Below are positions 56,238-64,000 of a stretch of 64,000 bases of DNA, piece after piece. Under the pieces are notes generated by a model. The model searched no databases. It was not told where the DNA came from and saw only the letters and a list, made by a program, of their open reading frames with translations. This DNA comes from Alkalimonas cellulosilytica. GTDB taxonomy: Bacteria > Pseudomonadota > Gammaproteobacteria > Enterobacterales > Alteromonadaceae. How positions within the stretch are numbered: the stretch's first letter is position 1; each line of letters begins with the position of its first letter. The translations under genes and the position numbers were made by a program. The stretch is from the NCBI RefSeq assembly GCF_036325985.1, contig NZ_JAUHLI010000015.1, positions 31,418 to 95,417 on the forward strand, written 5' to 3'.

Positions 56238-57323
56238 ATGGATGATAGGCTCAATTACCTGGTGCTGGCTCAGGCTGGCATCAATGGTTACCATCTGCAG
56301 CGGCTGGCACCGTACTGCTCCCTTATGGAGTTGTGCCGCCAGCCTGCCAGCACCTTGCGCCAATTAGGCCTGACTGAACGCCAGGCCATGGCGATACAAA
56401 AACCAGACACCAGGTTCATGCAGCAAGCCGAACAATGGCTGCGTCAAAGTGACCTCCATCACCTGATTGGCTTTGAGGATGTGCGTTATCCTGCGCTGCT
56501 CAAACAAATTCGTCAGCCACCGATTTTATTGTTTGTCGCAGGCAATGCTGCATTACTTAGTCAGCCGCAAATGGCCATTGTAGGTAGCCGTCAGCCAAGC
56601 CCTACCGGTAAACAAACCGCGTATCAGTTTGCTGCTGAGCTGGTACGGCAGGGCTATGTGATCACCAGTGGCATGGCCCGTGGCATCGATAGTTGCGCTC
56701 ATCAGGGTGCGTTATCGGTCGATGGGCCCACCATCGCCGTGCTGGGGCATGGTTTATCCCGTATCTACCCTAAATCCAATCAGGCGTTAGCTGCCCAGAT
56801 TATGCAGCAGGGTGCTTTGGTGTCTGAGTATTTCCCGGAGATAGAAGCAAGGCCGGCGCACTTTCCGCAGCGAAACCGCATAGTGGTGGGGTTGTCGCGG
56901 GGCACTCTGGTGGTAGAGGCGGCGTTAAAAAGTGGCTCTCTGATTAGTGCGCATTTGGCGGTTGAAGCCAACCGGGATGTGTTTGCTATTCCTGGCTCTA
57001 TTTATCATCCGCAATCTGCCGGCTGCCATGCTTTGATCCAGCAAGGCGCTAAATTAACCACTTGCGTCGCCGATATTTTGGAGGAATGGACTTTTTTCGC
57101 AAAATCAGGTCTAAAACAACAGCAAAGTGAAAAAAATTCAACGCCGGACTTGTTCGATGACACTTTGTTAGCTAACGTAGGAGATGAAGCTACTGCGGTT
57201 GATCAGATCGCAGAACGGTCTCAGCTGTCGGTGGCGGACACGACCATTGCTTTGCTGCAGCTTGAGCTGGCAGGTCTGGTGGCAGTAGTGCCTGGTGGCT
57301 ACATCAGAGTGAGGAGTACCTAA
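56238..57323 (+). CDS. dprA: DNA-processing protein DprA
   Basis: A 361-residue DprA/Smf, which loads RecA on incoming single-stranded DNA in natural transformation. The Rossmann-like domain has IVGSRQPSPTGKQ, SGMARGIDSCAH and SGSLISAHLAVEANRDVFAIPG. A winged C-terminal domain (about 290-361) follows. It precedes smg by two bases, probably in the same operon. Confidence 0.96.
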   Translation: MDDRLNYLVLAQAGINGYHLQRLAPYCSLMELCRQPASTLRQLGLTERQAMAIQKPDTRFMQQAEQWLRQSDLHHLIGFEDVRYPALLKQIRQPPILLFVAGNAALLSQPQMAIVGSRQPSPTGKQTAYQFAAELVRQGYVITSGMARGIDSCAHQGALSVDGPTIAVLGHGLSRIYPKSNQALAAQIMQQGALVSEYFPEIEARPAHFPQRNRIVVGLSRGTLVVEAALKSGSLISAHLAVEANRDVFAIPGSIYHPQSAGCHALIQQGAKLTTCVADILEEWTFFAKSGLKQQQSEKNSTPDLFDDTLLANVGDEATAVDQIAERSQLSVADTTIALLQLELAGLVAVVPGGYIRVRST

Positions 57324-57325
57324 GT

Positions 57326-57799
57326 ATGTTTGATATCCTCGTTTACCTGTTCGAAAACTACATCCACAATGAATCGGAAATTTATGCTGATCGCGCCGAC
57401 CTGACCAAAGAGCTCAGTCTGGCCGGTTTTCATGATGACGATATTTTCCGGGCCTTGCAGTGGCTCGACAGTCTCTCCAAACTGCAGGAAAGCCATGTAA
57501 AACCTTATCTGACAAAGTTGACGGTCAGTTCTGTCCGTATTTACACGGTGGAAGAGAGCCGCAAGCTGGATGCGCAGTGTCGTGGTTTTCTGATGTTCCT
57601 GGAGCAAATCAATGTGCTGGATGCCAGCACCCGCGAGATGGTGTTGGATCGAGTGATGGACCTCGATGGTCAGAGCATTTGCCTGGACGACCTGAAATGG
57701 GTGGTGTTGATGGTGCTGTTCAATGTACCCGGCCGGGAATGTGCCTATGCCCAGATGGAAGATCTGATCTTTGATGAGCCGGATGGTCAGTTGCATTGA
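57326..57799 (+). CDS. smg: Smg protein (DUF494)
   Basis: A 157-residue protein of the Smg family, starting FDILVYLFENYI and containing the conserved DLKWVVLMVLFNVPGRE near its end. Function is not established. Position between dprA and a topoisomerase-like zinc-ribbon gene is the same as in E. coli. Confidence 0.93.
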   Translation: MFDILVYLFENYIHNESEIYADRADLTKELSLAGFHDDDIFRALQWLDSLSKLQESHVKPYLTKLTVSSVRIYTVEESRKLDAQCRGFLMFLEQINVLDASTREMVLDRVMDLDGQSICLDDLKWVVLMVLFNVPGRECAYAQMEDLIFDEPDGQLH

Positions 57800-57875
57800 T
57801 ACGGACAGTTCTGTTGGGTCGGGCCTGAGGTTATGGCATACTGGCTGCCTTCGTTTCAAGTTGGTAGCCTGAGCC

Positions 57876-58430
57876 ATGACATCGCACCCCGATCCGCTGT
57901 TCAAACTGCCTCAGCACCAGGGCGAATGTCCTTTATGCCAACATCCACTGCTGATCAAATCCGGCAAAAACGGCCCTTTTATGGGTTGCAGCAATTACCC
58001 GACTTGCCATTACCTCAAACCATTGCACGAGCATGAGCACAGTGTAGTCAAAGTATTACCGCATGAGCCTTGCCCGAGCTGTGGACAACCACTGGCGGTA
58101 AAAAATGGCCGTTATGGTATGTTTATCGGCTGTAGCAATTACCCGACGTGTGACTTTGTGGTCCATGAAGAGGCCATGCAAACCGAGCAGTTCGACTGCC
58201 CGGCTTGCAACAAAGGCCAGTTGGTAGAGCGGATTAGTAAATACGGCAAGCACTTTTATGGCTGCAACCGTTACCCCAAATGCAAGTTTTTACTGAATGA
58301 GCAGCCTGTTACCGGCCGCTGTCAGTGTTGCGGCTACCCACTATTGGTGCGTAAGCAAACCGCAAAAGGCGACAAGTTGCTCTGCGCTGACAAAAACTGT
58401 CAGGCCGAGCAGCCGTCTCTGCCTAGCTAA
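57876..58430 (+). CDS. yrdD: YrdD-like topoisomerase-type zinc-ribbon protein
   Basis: The 184-residue product consists of four zinc ribbons in series like the C-terminal fingers of topoisomerase I: CPLC...CSNYPTC, CPSC...CSNYPTC, CPAC...CNRYPKC and a more degenerate CQCC...CADKNC. No topoisomerase catalytic part is present. Its stop overlaps the convergent purK end by eight bases. Role unknown, presumably nucleic-acid binding. Confidence 0.88.
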   Translation: MTSHPDPLFKLPQHQGECPLCQHPLLIKSGKNGPFMGCSNYPTCHYLKPLHEHEHSVVKVLPHEPCPSCGQPLAVKNGRYGMFIGCSNYPTCDFVVHEEAMQTEQFDCPACNKGQLVERISKYGKHFYGCNRYPKCKFLLNEQPVTGRCQCCGYPLLVRKQTAKGDKLLCADKNCQAEQPSLPS

Positions 58431-59562
58431 TACGGCTTTGCATTTGTGCCAGTTCCGGGAAGTCGTCTGCTGGCAACAAGGTCATTAGCTGGGAAAAGCG
58501 TCGTCTCAGCTCATCGGTCGAATCCGCAGCCAGGTTGATATGGCCCATTTTCCGGCCAGGCCGTGGCGCTTTGCCGTACCAGTGCAGGTGCAGGCCAGGT
58601 ATACCCAATACACTATCAGGCAGCTGATCCAGCCCCAGAATGTTGACCATCAGGGTCGGACGCATCAAGGCAGTATCACCCAGCGGAAGGTCGCAAACCG
58701 CACGGATGTGATTGGCGAACTGACTGGTATCTGCACCTTGCTGGCTCCAGTGACCGGAATTATGCACCCGTGGTGCGAGTTCATTGACCAGCAGACGTTC
58801 GCCAACGGCAAAAAACTCAATCGCCAGTACACCGACATAATCCAGTTCATTGGCAATAGCCTGAAACATGCGCTCTGCCTGAGCCTGCAGTGGATGGGAC
58901 GAGTGTGGTAGTGACACACTGAGTACACCATTGACATGATGGTTCTCGGTCAGTGGGTAATAGACACATTGACCATCTTTGCCCCGGGCACCGATCAGAG
59001 AGACTTCATAATCAAAGGGAATAAATTGTTCGGCTACAATGCCTTGTTTGGCTTTTTTTGAGGCTTGCTTCAAAAATTGCGCTATGTCAGCCCAGACCGC
59101 ATCCAGTTGCTCCATCTGCTTTACGCGCCATTGTCCTTTGCCATCATAGCCCTCAAGTGCACTTTTCAGTACCAGAGGCAGGCCAAGTTGCTCTACCGCC
59201 GCTTCCAGCTCGGCTTTGCTGTGGATTTCCGCGTAAGCGGCACTGGCGACTCCAGCTTGTTGCAGTAGAGCTTTCTCAATACGGCGATCCCCACCGGATA
59301 GAATGGCGCGACTGCCAGGCAGGAACTTCCCACTTTGCTCACAAGGTTCCAGCACCGCCTGGGGAATATGTTCAAACTCAGCGGTCACTACATCGGCATC
59401 ACGCAGCGCTTGTTGCAGACCTTCACCCAACACCTGTTGATTGATCGGGTCGACAATCTGATCACTGCGTACATCAAAGGCCTGTACTTCAATATTCAGC
59501 GGGATAGCTTCTAGTGCCATCATTCTGGCCAGTTGGCCAGCACCAAGAACCAGTACCCGCAT
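58423..59562 (-). CDS. purK: N5-carboxyaminoimidazole ribonucleotide synthase
   Basis: A 379-residue ATP-grasp enzyme that carboxylates AIR in purine synthesis. It begins VLVLGAGQLARMMALEA and has the ATP-grasp segments LPLVLKSALEGYDGKGQW, EQFIPFDYEVSLIGARG and NELAPRVHNSGHWSQ. The start overlaps the purE stop (TGATG), so the two are coupled. Confidence 0.97.
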   Translation of the reverse strand: MRVLVLGAGQLARMMALEAIPLNIEVQAFDVRSDQIVDPINQQVLGEGLQQALRDADVVTAEFEHIPQAVLEPCEQSGKFLPGSRAILSGGDRRIEKALLQQAGVASAAYAEIHSKAELEAAVEQLGLPLVLKSALEGYDGKGQWRVKQMEQLDAVWADIAQFLKQASKKAKQGIVAEQFIPFDYEVSLIGARGKDGQCVYYPLTENHHVNGVLSVSLPHSSHPLQAQAERMFQAIANELDYVGVLAIEFFAVGERLLVNELAPRVHNSGHWSQQGADTSQFANHIRAVCDLPLGDTALMRPTLMVNILGLDQLPDSVLGIPGLHLHWYGKAPRPGRKMGHINLAADSTDELRRRFSQLMTLLPADDFPELAQMQSRIS

Positions 59563-60050
59563 CAGGAGAGCTCCGACGGATCAGGCTGGCTTAACACCGT
59601 ATCAGTTTGCTGCTGGCGGAAAGCGTCAATTTTTTTCATCAGTGCCGGGTCTTGGGTTGCCAGTACCTGGGCCGCAAGCAGACCGGCATTGGCAGCACCG
59701 GCATCGCCAATGGCCAGGGTTCCTACTGCTACACCTTTGGGCATTTGCACGATGGAAAGCAGCGAGTCGATCCCTTTCAGTGCTTTGGACTGCACTGGCA
59801 CACCCAGCACGGGCAAGCTGGTAAAGGCGGCAGTCATCCCTGGCAGGTGGGCTGCACCGCCAGCACCGGCAATAATCACTTTCAGGCCACGTTTTGCGGC
59901 GCCGGAAGCATAATCGGCCAACAGTTGTGGTGTGCGATGGGCAGAGACCACCTTGGTTTCGTAGGCGATGCCAAAATGATCCAGCATATCAGCCGCATGC
60001 TTCATGGTCGGCCAGTCCGACGTCGAGCCCATGATAATCCCAACCAGCAT
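59562..60050 (-). CDS. purE: N5-carboxyaminoimidazole ribonucleotide mutase
   Basis: A 162-residue class I PurE, the next step after PurK. It begins VGIIMGSTSDWPTMKHAADM and contains SAHRTPQLL and the IIAGAGGAAHLPGM loop. It is first in purEK and divergent from tsaC. Confidence 0.97.
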   Translation of the reverse strand: MLVGIIMGSTSDWPTMKHAADMLDHFGIAYETKVVSAHRTPQLLADYASGAAKRGLKVIIAGAGGAAHLPGMTAAFTSLPVLGVPVQSKALKGIDSLLSIVQMPKGVAVGTLAIGDAGAANAGLLAAQVLATQDPALMKKIDAFRQQQTDTVLSQPDPSELS

Positions 60051-60135
60051 TGGTATTTCCTTCTGAATAGAATGAAGTGAGTACGCGAAAGCGCTATTAT
60101 AGCGACAACTGACCCTGAATTAAATTTTTACTGAA

Positions 60136-60705
60136 ATGACTATGGCTGAAATTGTATCAACTCAGGCGGCTGTCGAGCTGATTCAGGCCGGCGAAGTGAT
60201 TGCCTACCCAACCGAGGCGGTATTTGGCCTTGGCTGCGATCCACAAAATGAAGCTGCCGTTATGCGGTTGCTGGAGATTAAAAAAAGACCGGTAGAAAAA
60301 GGGTTGATTTTAATTGCAGCCGATTACTCGCAGTTGCTGCCCTTTGTCGATGACGGTGCTATTCCGCTGGAGCGACGGGCTGAAATCTTCTCCAGCTGGC
60401 CGGGTCATATTAGCTGGGTGTTGCCGGCCAGTGCTCAGGCACCGGCCTGGATCACCGGGCAGCATTCGAGCATTGCGGTGCGGGTCAGCTCCCATCCGGT
60501 GGTGCGTGAGTTGTGTCAGACGCTGGCGATGCCACTGGTTTCCACCAGCGCTAACCGGGCCGGTGATCCGGCACTGACCGACAGCGCTGAAGTGTTGCGG
60601 CAATTAGGTGATGGTATTGCTGCACTGGTTGCTGGTGACTTGGGTGGTGCTGCCCAACCCAGCCCGATCCGCGATGCCATGAGTGGCCAGGTTTTAAGGA
60701 GTTAA
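60136..60705 (+). CDS. tsaC: Threonylcarbamoyl-AMP synthase
   Basis: A 189-residue TsaC (YrdC/RimN) protein that makes the threonylcarbamoyl adenylate for t6A37 in tRNA. The fold's signature AYPTEAVFGLGCDP is followed by KRPVEKGLILI and PLVSTSANRAGDPA. A second in-frame ATG follows at 60142. It is one base from hemF, whose ribosome site lies at its 3' end. Confidence 0.96.
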   Translation: MTMAEIVSTQAAVELIQAGEVIAYPTEAVFGLGCDPQNEAAVMRLLEIKKRPVEKGLILIAADYSQLLPFVDDGAIPLERRAEIFSSWPGHISWVLPASAQAPAWITGQHSSIAVRVSSHPVVRELCQTLAMPLVSTSANRAGDPALTDSAEVLRQLGDGIAALVAGDLGGAAQPSPIRDAMSGQVLRS

Positions 60706-60706
60706 G

Positions 60707-61651
60707 ATGATAACTAGCAGTCAGCAGCAACTGGCCGAAGTACAAGGCTTTTTACAGCAATTGCAGGATAGCATCTGTCAAGCATTGCAGCAGGCCGATG
60801 GCAAAGCCCATTTTGTCGAGGATGCATGGCAGCGCGCTGAAGGTGGTGGTGGTCGCAGTCGGGTGCTGACAGGCGGCGCTGTGTTTGAGCAGGCAGGGGT
60901 TAATTACTCGCATGTCTATGGTGCCCAGATGCCAGCTTCGGCGACGGCACACCGGCCAGAACTGGCCGGGCGCAGTTTTCATGCCTGTGGTGTGTCACTG
61001 GTTATTCACCCGAACAATCCTTATCTGCCAACCACCCATGCCAATGTGCGCTTTTTTATTGCCGAAAAAGCGGGTGAGCCACCGGTCTGGTGGTTCGGTG
61101 GTGGTTTTGATCTGACACCTTTTTATCCCTTCGAAGACGATGTGGTGCATTGGCATCAGGTTGCTAAGGCGGCGGTCGAGCCGTTCGGAGCGGAGTATTA
61201 TCCGTGCTACAAGAAATGGTGCGATGATTATTTTTACTTAAAGCACCGGGGTGAAACCCGGGGTGTCGGTGGTTTGTTTTTTGACGATTTGAATGAGCCT
61301 GGCTTTGAGCAAAGCTTTGCGCTGATGCGTGCAGTCGGAGAGGCCTTTTTGCCTGCTTACCTGCCACTGGTAAAGCGGCGCAAAGATATGTCTTATGGCG
61401 AGCGCGAGCGGCAGTTTCAGCTGTACCGCCGCGGCCGCTATGTGGAATTTAATCTGGTGTTTGATCGCGGTACTTTGTTTGGTTTGCAAAGCGGTGGCCG
61501 TACCGAGTCCATTTTAATGTCGATGCCACCGCTGGTGCGTTGGCAATACGGCTTCCAGCCAGAGCCTGGCAGCCCGGAAGCCGCTTTGTACGAGCGTTAT
61601 CTTAAGCCACAAGACTGGCTTGGGATTAGGTCAACAGGCCCTAACAATTAA
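60707..61651 (+). CDS. hemF: Aerobic coproporphyrinogen III oxidase
   Basis: A 314-residue oxygen-dependent enzyme of haem synthesis. Family signatures: RVLTGGAVFEQAGVNYSHVY, HANVRFFIAE, WWFGGGFDLTPFYPFEDD and RGTLFGLQSGGRTESILMSM. AAGGAG just before the ATG overlaps the tsaC end. The stop overlaps that of the convergent globin gene by eleven bases. Confidence 0.97.
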   Translation: MITSSQQQLAEVQGFLQQLQDSICQALQQADGKAHFVEDAWQRAEGGGGRSRVLTGGAVFEQAGVNYSHVYGAQMPASATAHRPELAGRSFHACGVSLVIHPNNPYLPTTHANVRFFIAEKAGEPPVWWFGGGFDLTPFYPFEDDVVHWHQVAKAAVEPFGAEYYPCYKKWCDDYFYLKHRGETRGVGGLFFDDLNEPGFEQSFALMRAVGEAFLPAYLPLVKRRKDMSYGERERQFQLYRRGRYVEFNLVFDRGTLFGLQSGGRTESILMSMPPLVRWQYGFQPEPGSPEAALYERYLKPQDWLGIRSTGPNN

Positions 61652-62090
61652 TCATATGGCTCGCCAGTTGCCCCAGCGACTGGCGCAACCCTTCGCGCAA
61701 CATTGGCTGCTCAACGACTTCGTCCAGCGCCTGGTTCATGCAAAACATCCACTGATCGCGTAGCTGTTGATTGACGGTAAAAGGCAGGTGGCGGGCGCGC
61801 AGCCTGGGGTGGCCGTATTTTTCTTCAAACAGGGCGGGGCCGCCCAGCCAACCGGATAAGAACTCAAAAAACTTTTGCCGAATCGCATCCAAAGGTTGGG
61901 GGTGAATGGCCAACAGCTCACGCGCCTCTGGTGCCGTTTCCATCACATCGTAAAAGCGATTGGCCAGGCGGCGGACTGCGGCTTCTCCACCTAAGATGGT
62001 ATAAGGTGTTTGCTCCGGGGTTGGGTGTTCTGGCTGGCGCTCAGGTTGTTTTTTATGAAATACTTGCTGCAGGATTTGTTTGATGGACAT
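61641..62090 (-). CDS. Group II truncated haemoglobin
   Basis: A 149-residue two-over-two globin. The core starts TPYTILGGEAAVRRLANRFYD; the proximal-side stretch is KYGHPRLRARHLPF, with WLGGPALFEE before it, and a Trp (RDQWMFCMNQAL) suits group II. It probably binds O2 or NO, giving protection from nitrosative or oxidative stress. The first 25 residues are Gln/Pro-rich. Its ATG at 62090 lies on the opposite strand within the aroE start region. Confidence 0.9.
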   Translation of the reverse strand: MSIKQILQQVFHKKQPERQPEHPTPEQTPYTILGGEAAVRRLANRFYDVMETAPEARELLAIHPQPLDAIRQKFFEFLSGWLGGPALFEEKYGHPRLRARHLPFTVNQQLRDQWMFCMNQALDEVVEQPMLREGLRQSLGQLASHMINC

Positions 62091-62907
62091 GAAAGTGGAC
62101 CGTTACGCTGTATTTGGACATCCGATTGCGCATTCTAAGTCGCCGCTTATTCATGCGCTCTTTGCACAGCAATGTGCCGAGGCCATGCAGTACGAGGCGA
62201 TTTTAGCACCGCTGGATGGCTTTGCCGAGAGCTGGCAAGCTTTTGTTGCCGCCGGTGGCTGTGGTGGCAATGTGACGGTTCCTTTTAAAGAGCAGGCCTT
62301 CGCTGTGGCGGAGCAATTGACCGAGCGGGCGGCGCAGGCTGGTGCCGTCAATACCTTGTACTTTGATCAGCACGGCCAACTGTGTGGCGACAACACCGAT
62401 GGTGCTGGTCTGGTACAGGATTTGTTGCGGCTTGAAGCACCGCTAAAAGATCAGCAGGTATTGCTGCTTGGCGCTGGTGGCGCCAGTCGCGGCGTAATTG
62501 GGCCTTTGCTGCAAGCCGGTGTTGCATCCATTACCATCGCCAATCGAACCGCCGCCAAAGCGCAATTGTTGGCAGAACACTTTGGTAGTAAGGTGTCTGG
62601 CTGTGCTTTAACGGAAATTCCACCAGCGGCTTATTCTTTGGTGATCAATGCCACCTCGTCCGGTTTGTCGGGAGAGCGGCCAGCGATTGCAGCGGAAGCA
62701 CTGAAGGGCTGCACCTTTGCCTATGACATGCTCTATGGCAAGGAGCCGACCGCCTTTTTGCGCTGGTGTGCACAGCAAGGGGTGGCACGTCAGGCAGATG
62801 GGCTGGGTATGCTGGTCGGGCAGGCAGCAGAAGCCTTTCGCATCTGGCGTGGTAAAACACCTGCGACTGAGCCAGTAATCGCCGCATTAAAAAAGGCGCT
62901 GGCATGA
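62083..62907 (+). CDS. aroE: Shikimate dehydrogenase
   Basis: A 274-residue NADPH enzyme of the shikimate pathway. The substrate site is in VFGHPIAHSKSPLIHALF and GNVTVPFKEQAF, with NTDGAGLVQDL, and the dinucleotide loop is LLGAGGASRGV. Of three possible starts (TTG 62080, ATG 62083, ATG 62089) the ATG at 62083 has AGGA eight bases before it. The 5' end overlaps the divergent globin gene by eight bases. Confidence 0.96.
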   Translation: MDMKVDRYAVFGHPIAHSKSPLIHALFAQQCAEAMQYEAILAPLDGFAESWQAFVAAGGCGGNVTVPFKEQAFAVAEQLTERAAQAGAVNTLYFDQHGQLCGDNTDGAGLVQDLLRLEAPLKDQQVLLLGAGGASRGVIGPLLQAGVASITIANRTAAKAQLLAEHFGSKVSGCALTEIPPAAYSLVINATSSGLSGERPAIAAEALKGCTFAYDMLYGKEPTAFLRWCAQQGVARQADGLGMLVGQAAEAFRIWRGKTPATEPVIAALKKALA

Positions 62908-63158
62908 ATCAACAGCTGATCTTTAATCATGATTTTGTGTTCAACGCTGCGCAGGATGCCGTCAGCTTTAGCTGCTTATTGGCAGGGCTTCGCTTGACCG
63001 GCTTTATTGCCAGGCCCAGTGAGGTATCGGCTGATGCCTGGCTTAAGCAAGTAAAAGCGGCTGCCTTTGATTGGGAAGACGTGGCCGAGCAGGCGCTTAC
63101 CGAGGAGTGCTGGAATGAAGCCGGCGAGTTCTGGCTGCCGGCTCCTGTAAAATACTAA
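62904..63158 (+). CDS. DUF1488 protein (YrdB-like)
   Basis: An 84-residue protein of the DUF1488 family, the E. coli yrdB position beside aroE. Start and aroE stop overlap (ATGA). No catalytic motif is evident; conserved Trp and acid residues only. Its stop overlaps that of the carbonic-anhydrase gene on the other strand. Confidence 0.85.
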   Translation: MNQQLIFNHDFVFNAAQDAVSFSCLLAGLRLTGFIARPSEVSADAWLKQVKAAAFDWEDVAEQALTEECWNEAGEFWLPAPVKY

Positions 63159-63691
63159 GCCTGCTCTGCCAGATACTCATCTTTTAATAACACATAATTT
63201 TTAGCGGATGCAGCTAAGAAGGCGCGCTCAGCTTCCGTTAACGGGCGGGCTTGCTTAACCGGGCTGCCAACGTACAGATAGCCAGATTGCAGGGTCTTTC
63301 CCGGTGGTACCAGGCTGCCAGCACCAATGATCACATCATCTTCTACTACCGCATCGTCCATCACTATTGCGCCCATGCCCACCAGGATCCGATTGCCAAG
63401 GATGCAACCATGCAGCATGCACTTGTGGCCAACAGTCACATCCTCACCAATAATAAGCGGTGAGCCTTCGGGTTTGCCTGGGCTGGTACGGGTGACATGC
63501 AGCACGGTGCCATCCTGCACATTGGTGCGGGCACCAATGCGAATGCGATTGACATCGCCGCGGGCCGCCACCAGTGGCCAGATGCTAACATCTGCTGCCA
63601 GCTGCACATCGCCAACAATAACGGCAGATGGATCAATATAAACACTGTGGTCAAAGCTTGGGCTGATGTCGCGGTATGAGCGAGTTGTCAT
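63155..63691 (-). CDS. yrdA: Gamma-class carbonic anhydrase-like protein (YrdA)
   Basis: A 178-residue left-handed beta-helix protein made of hexapeptide repeats, YrdA/CaiE type. Possible zinc-binding histidines are seen in TVLHVTR and VGHKCMLHGC. The family's loop for catalysis is short, so activity as a true carbonic anhydrase is uncertain. The context yrdA-yrdB-aroE next to an rRNA operon is that of E. coli rrnD. Confidence 0.92.
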   Translation of the reverse strand: MTTRSYRDISPSFDHSVYIDPSAVIVGDVQLAADVSIWPLVAARGDVNRIRIGARTNVQDGTVLHVTRTSPGKPEGSPLIIGEDVTVGHKCMLHGCILGNRILVGMGAIVMDDAVVEDDVIIGAGSLVPPGKTLQSGYLYVGSPVKQARPLTEAERAFLAASAKNYVLLKDEYLAEQA

Positions 63692-63774
63692 GATAAATCC
63701 TCCTATGCTGCATTAGTATGCAACAGCTGTCGTTAAAATGCCCGTAACGGGCGAACTTTAAGCGAACAGTATTG

Positions 63775-64000
63775 AAAACAGCTATTTTAACCAATAACTG
63801 CTTGCAAGGCAGTAAAAGCTCCCTATAATGCCGACCCACGCCAGCAGGACAGCGAACAAGCGCTCTGCAGCGGGATGAAAAAAGTGCGGTAAATGCTGAG
63901 ATTCAGCCTTGACAGCGCGTTTTAAATCCCTAAAATGGCGCCCTCGCTTAGAGATGAGCCTAAAGCTCTCAAAAAGCGATGCGAAGTGAAGCGGTTTGCT
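63775..64000 (+). promoter_or_regulatory. Tandem rRNA-operon-type promoters (P1 and P2) and leader
   Basis: P1: TTGCAA (63802-63807), 16 bases, TATAAT (63824-63829), then GC-rich discriminator GCCGACCC. An AT-rich UP-like tract (63775-63800) precedes it. P2: TTGACA (63909-63914), 16 bases, TAAAAT (63931-63936), with GGCGCCC. GC-rich discriminators are typical of stringently controlled stable-RNA promoters. With yrdA-yrdB-aroE beside it, a 16S rRNA gene probably starts beyond the window. The rest of the gap (63692-63774) shows nothing else. Confidence 0.75.

Noticed and set aside
1..64000. CRISPR arrays, tRNA genes, insertion sequences, prophage genes
   Set aside because: No direct-repeat arrays, cloverleaf-like genes, transposases or phage genes were seen on either strand.

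Overview
The window is a 64-kb piece of a gammaproteobacterial chromosome covering the replication-origin region. Gene order and protein families fit the Alteromonadales/Chromatiaceae side of the class, for example a Rheinheimera- or Alishewanella-like organism. That genus-level guess is an inference from gene order and protein style; no 16S gene lies inside the window. Almost everything is housekeeping, coding density is high, and there is no intact mobile element, CRISPR array or tRNA gene.

Layout. 1-1137: partial CadC-like transmembrane regulator. 1306-8227: complete F1Fo ATP synthase operon atpIBEFHAGDC on the minus strand. 8354-12601: parB, parA, rsmG and mnmG, same strand. 12602-13045: a non-coding, GATC-dense stretch with DnaA boxes and AT-rich GATC-led repeats, the probable oriC, in the E. 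coli-type position between mnmG and mioC. 13046-13483: mioC. 13.5-23.8 kb: a block placed between mioC and mnmE, holding a 126-bp palindromic element, deaD, trxC, a SNF2/SWIM helicase, a DASH cryptochrome, a predicted outer-membrane barrel, a CorA-type transporter and a decayed rhuM-like gene. 23.9-27.7 kb: mnmE, yidC, yidD, rnpA, rpmH (minus). 28.1-37.2 kb: dnaA, dnaN, recF, gyrB, glyQ, glyS (plus). Two parS-like sites lie inside recF and presumably serve the ParAB pair encoded about 21 kb away.

37.2-45.8 kb (all minus): a double-receiver response regulator; a BlaI-type repressor with an M56 metallopeptidase ending in a TonB-like domain and two operator-like dyads; an exported amidohydrolase; tusA with an unknown membrane protein; and fadBA for fatty-acid beta-oxidation with a FadR-like site. 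45.9-50.8 kb (plus): slt, pepQ, trkH. 50.8-55.0 kb (minus): def-fmt-rsmB-trkA. 55.1-58.4 kb (plus): a LysM protein, dprA, smg and a yrdD-like zinc-ribbon gene. 58.4-60.1 kb (minus): purE-purK. 60.1-63.7 kb: tsaC, hemF, a truncated haemoglobin, aroE, a DUF1488 gene and a gamma-class carbonic anhydrase. The window ends in tandem promoters that look like those of an rRNA operon starting just past the right edge.

Together the genes cover energy generation, initiation and segregation of the chromosome (oriC, DnaA, DnaN, ParAB/parS), tRNA and ribosome modification (MnmE/MnmG, RsmG, RsmB, TsaC, Fmt, Def), membrane protein insertion, potassium uptake and beta-oxidation. No clearly new multi-gene system was found. 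The features most worth a second look are the origin and parS layout, the BlaI/M56-TonB regulatory pair, the palindromic element beside mioC, and the rhuM remnant.
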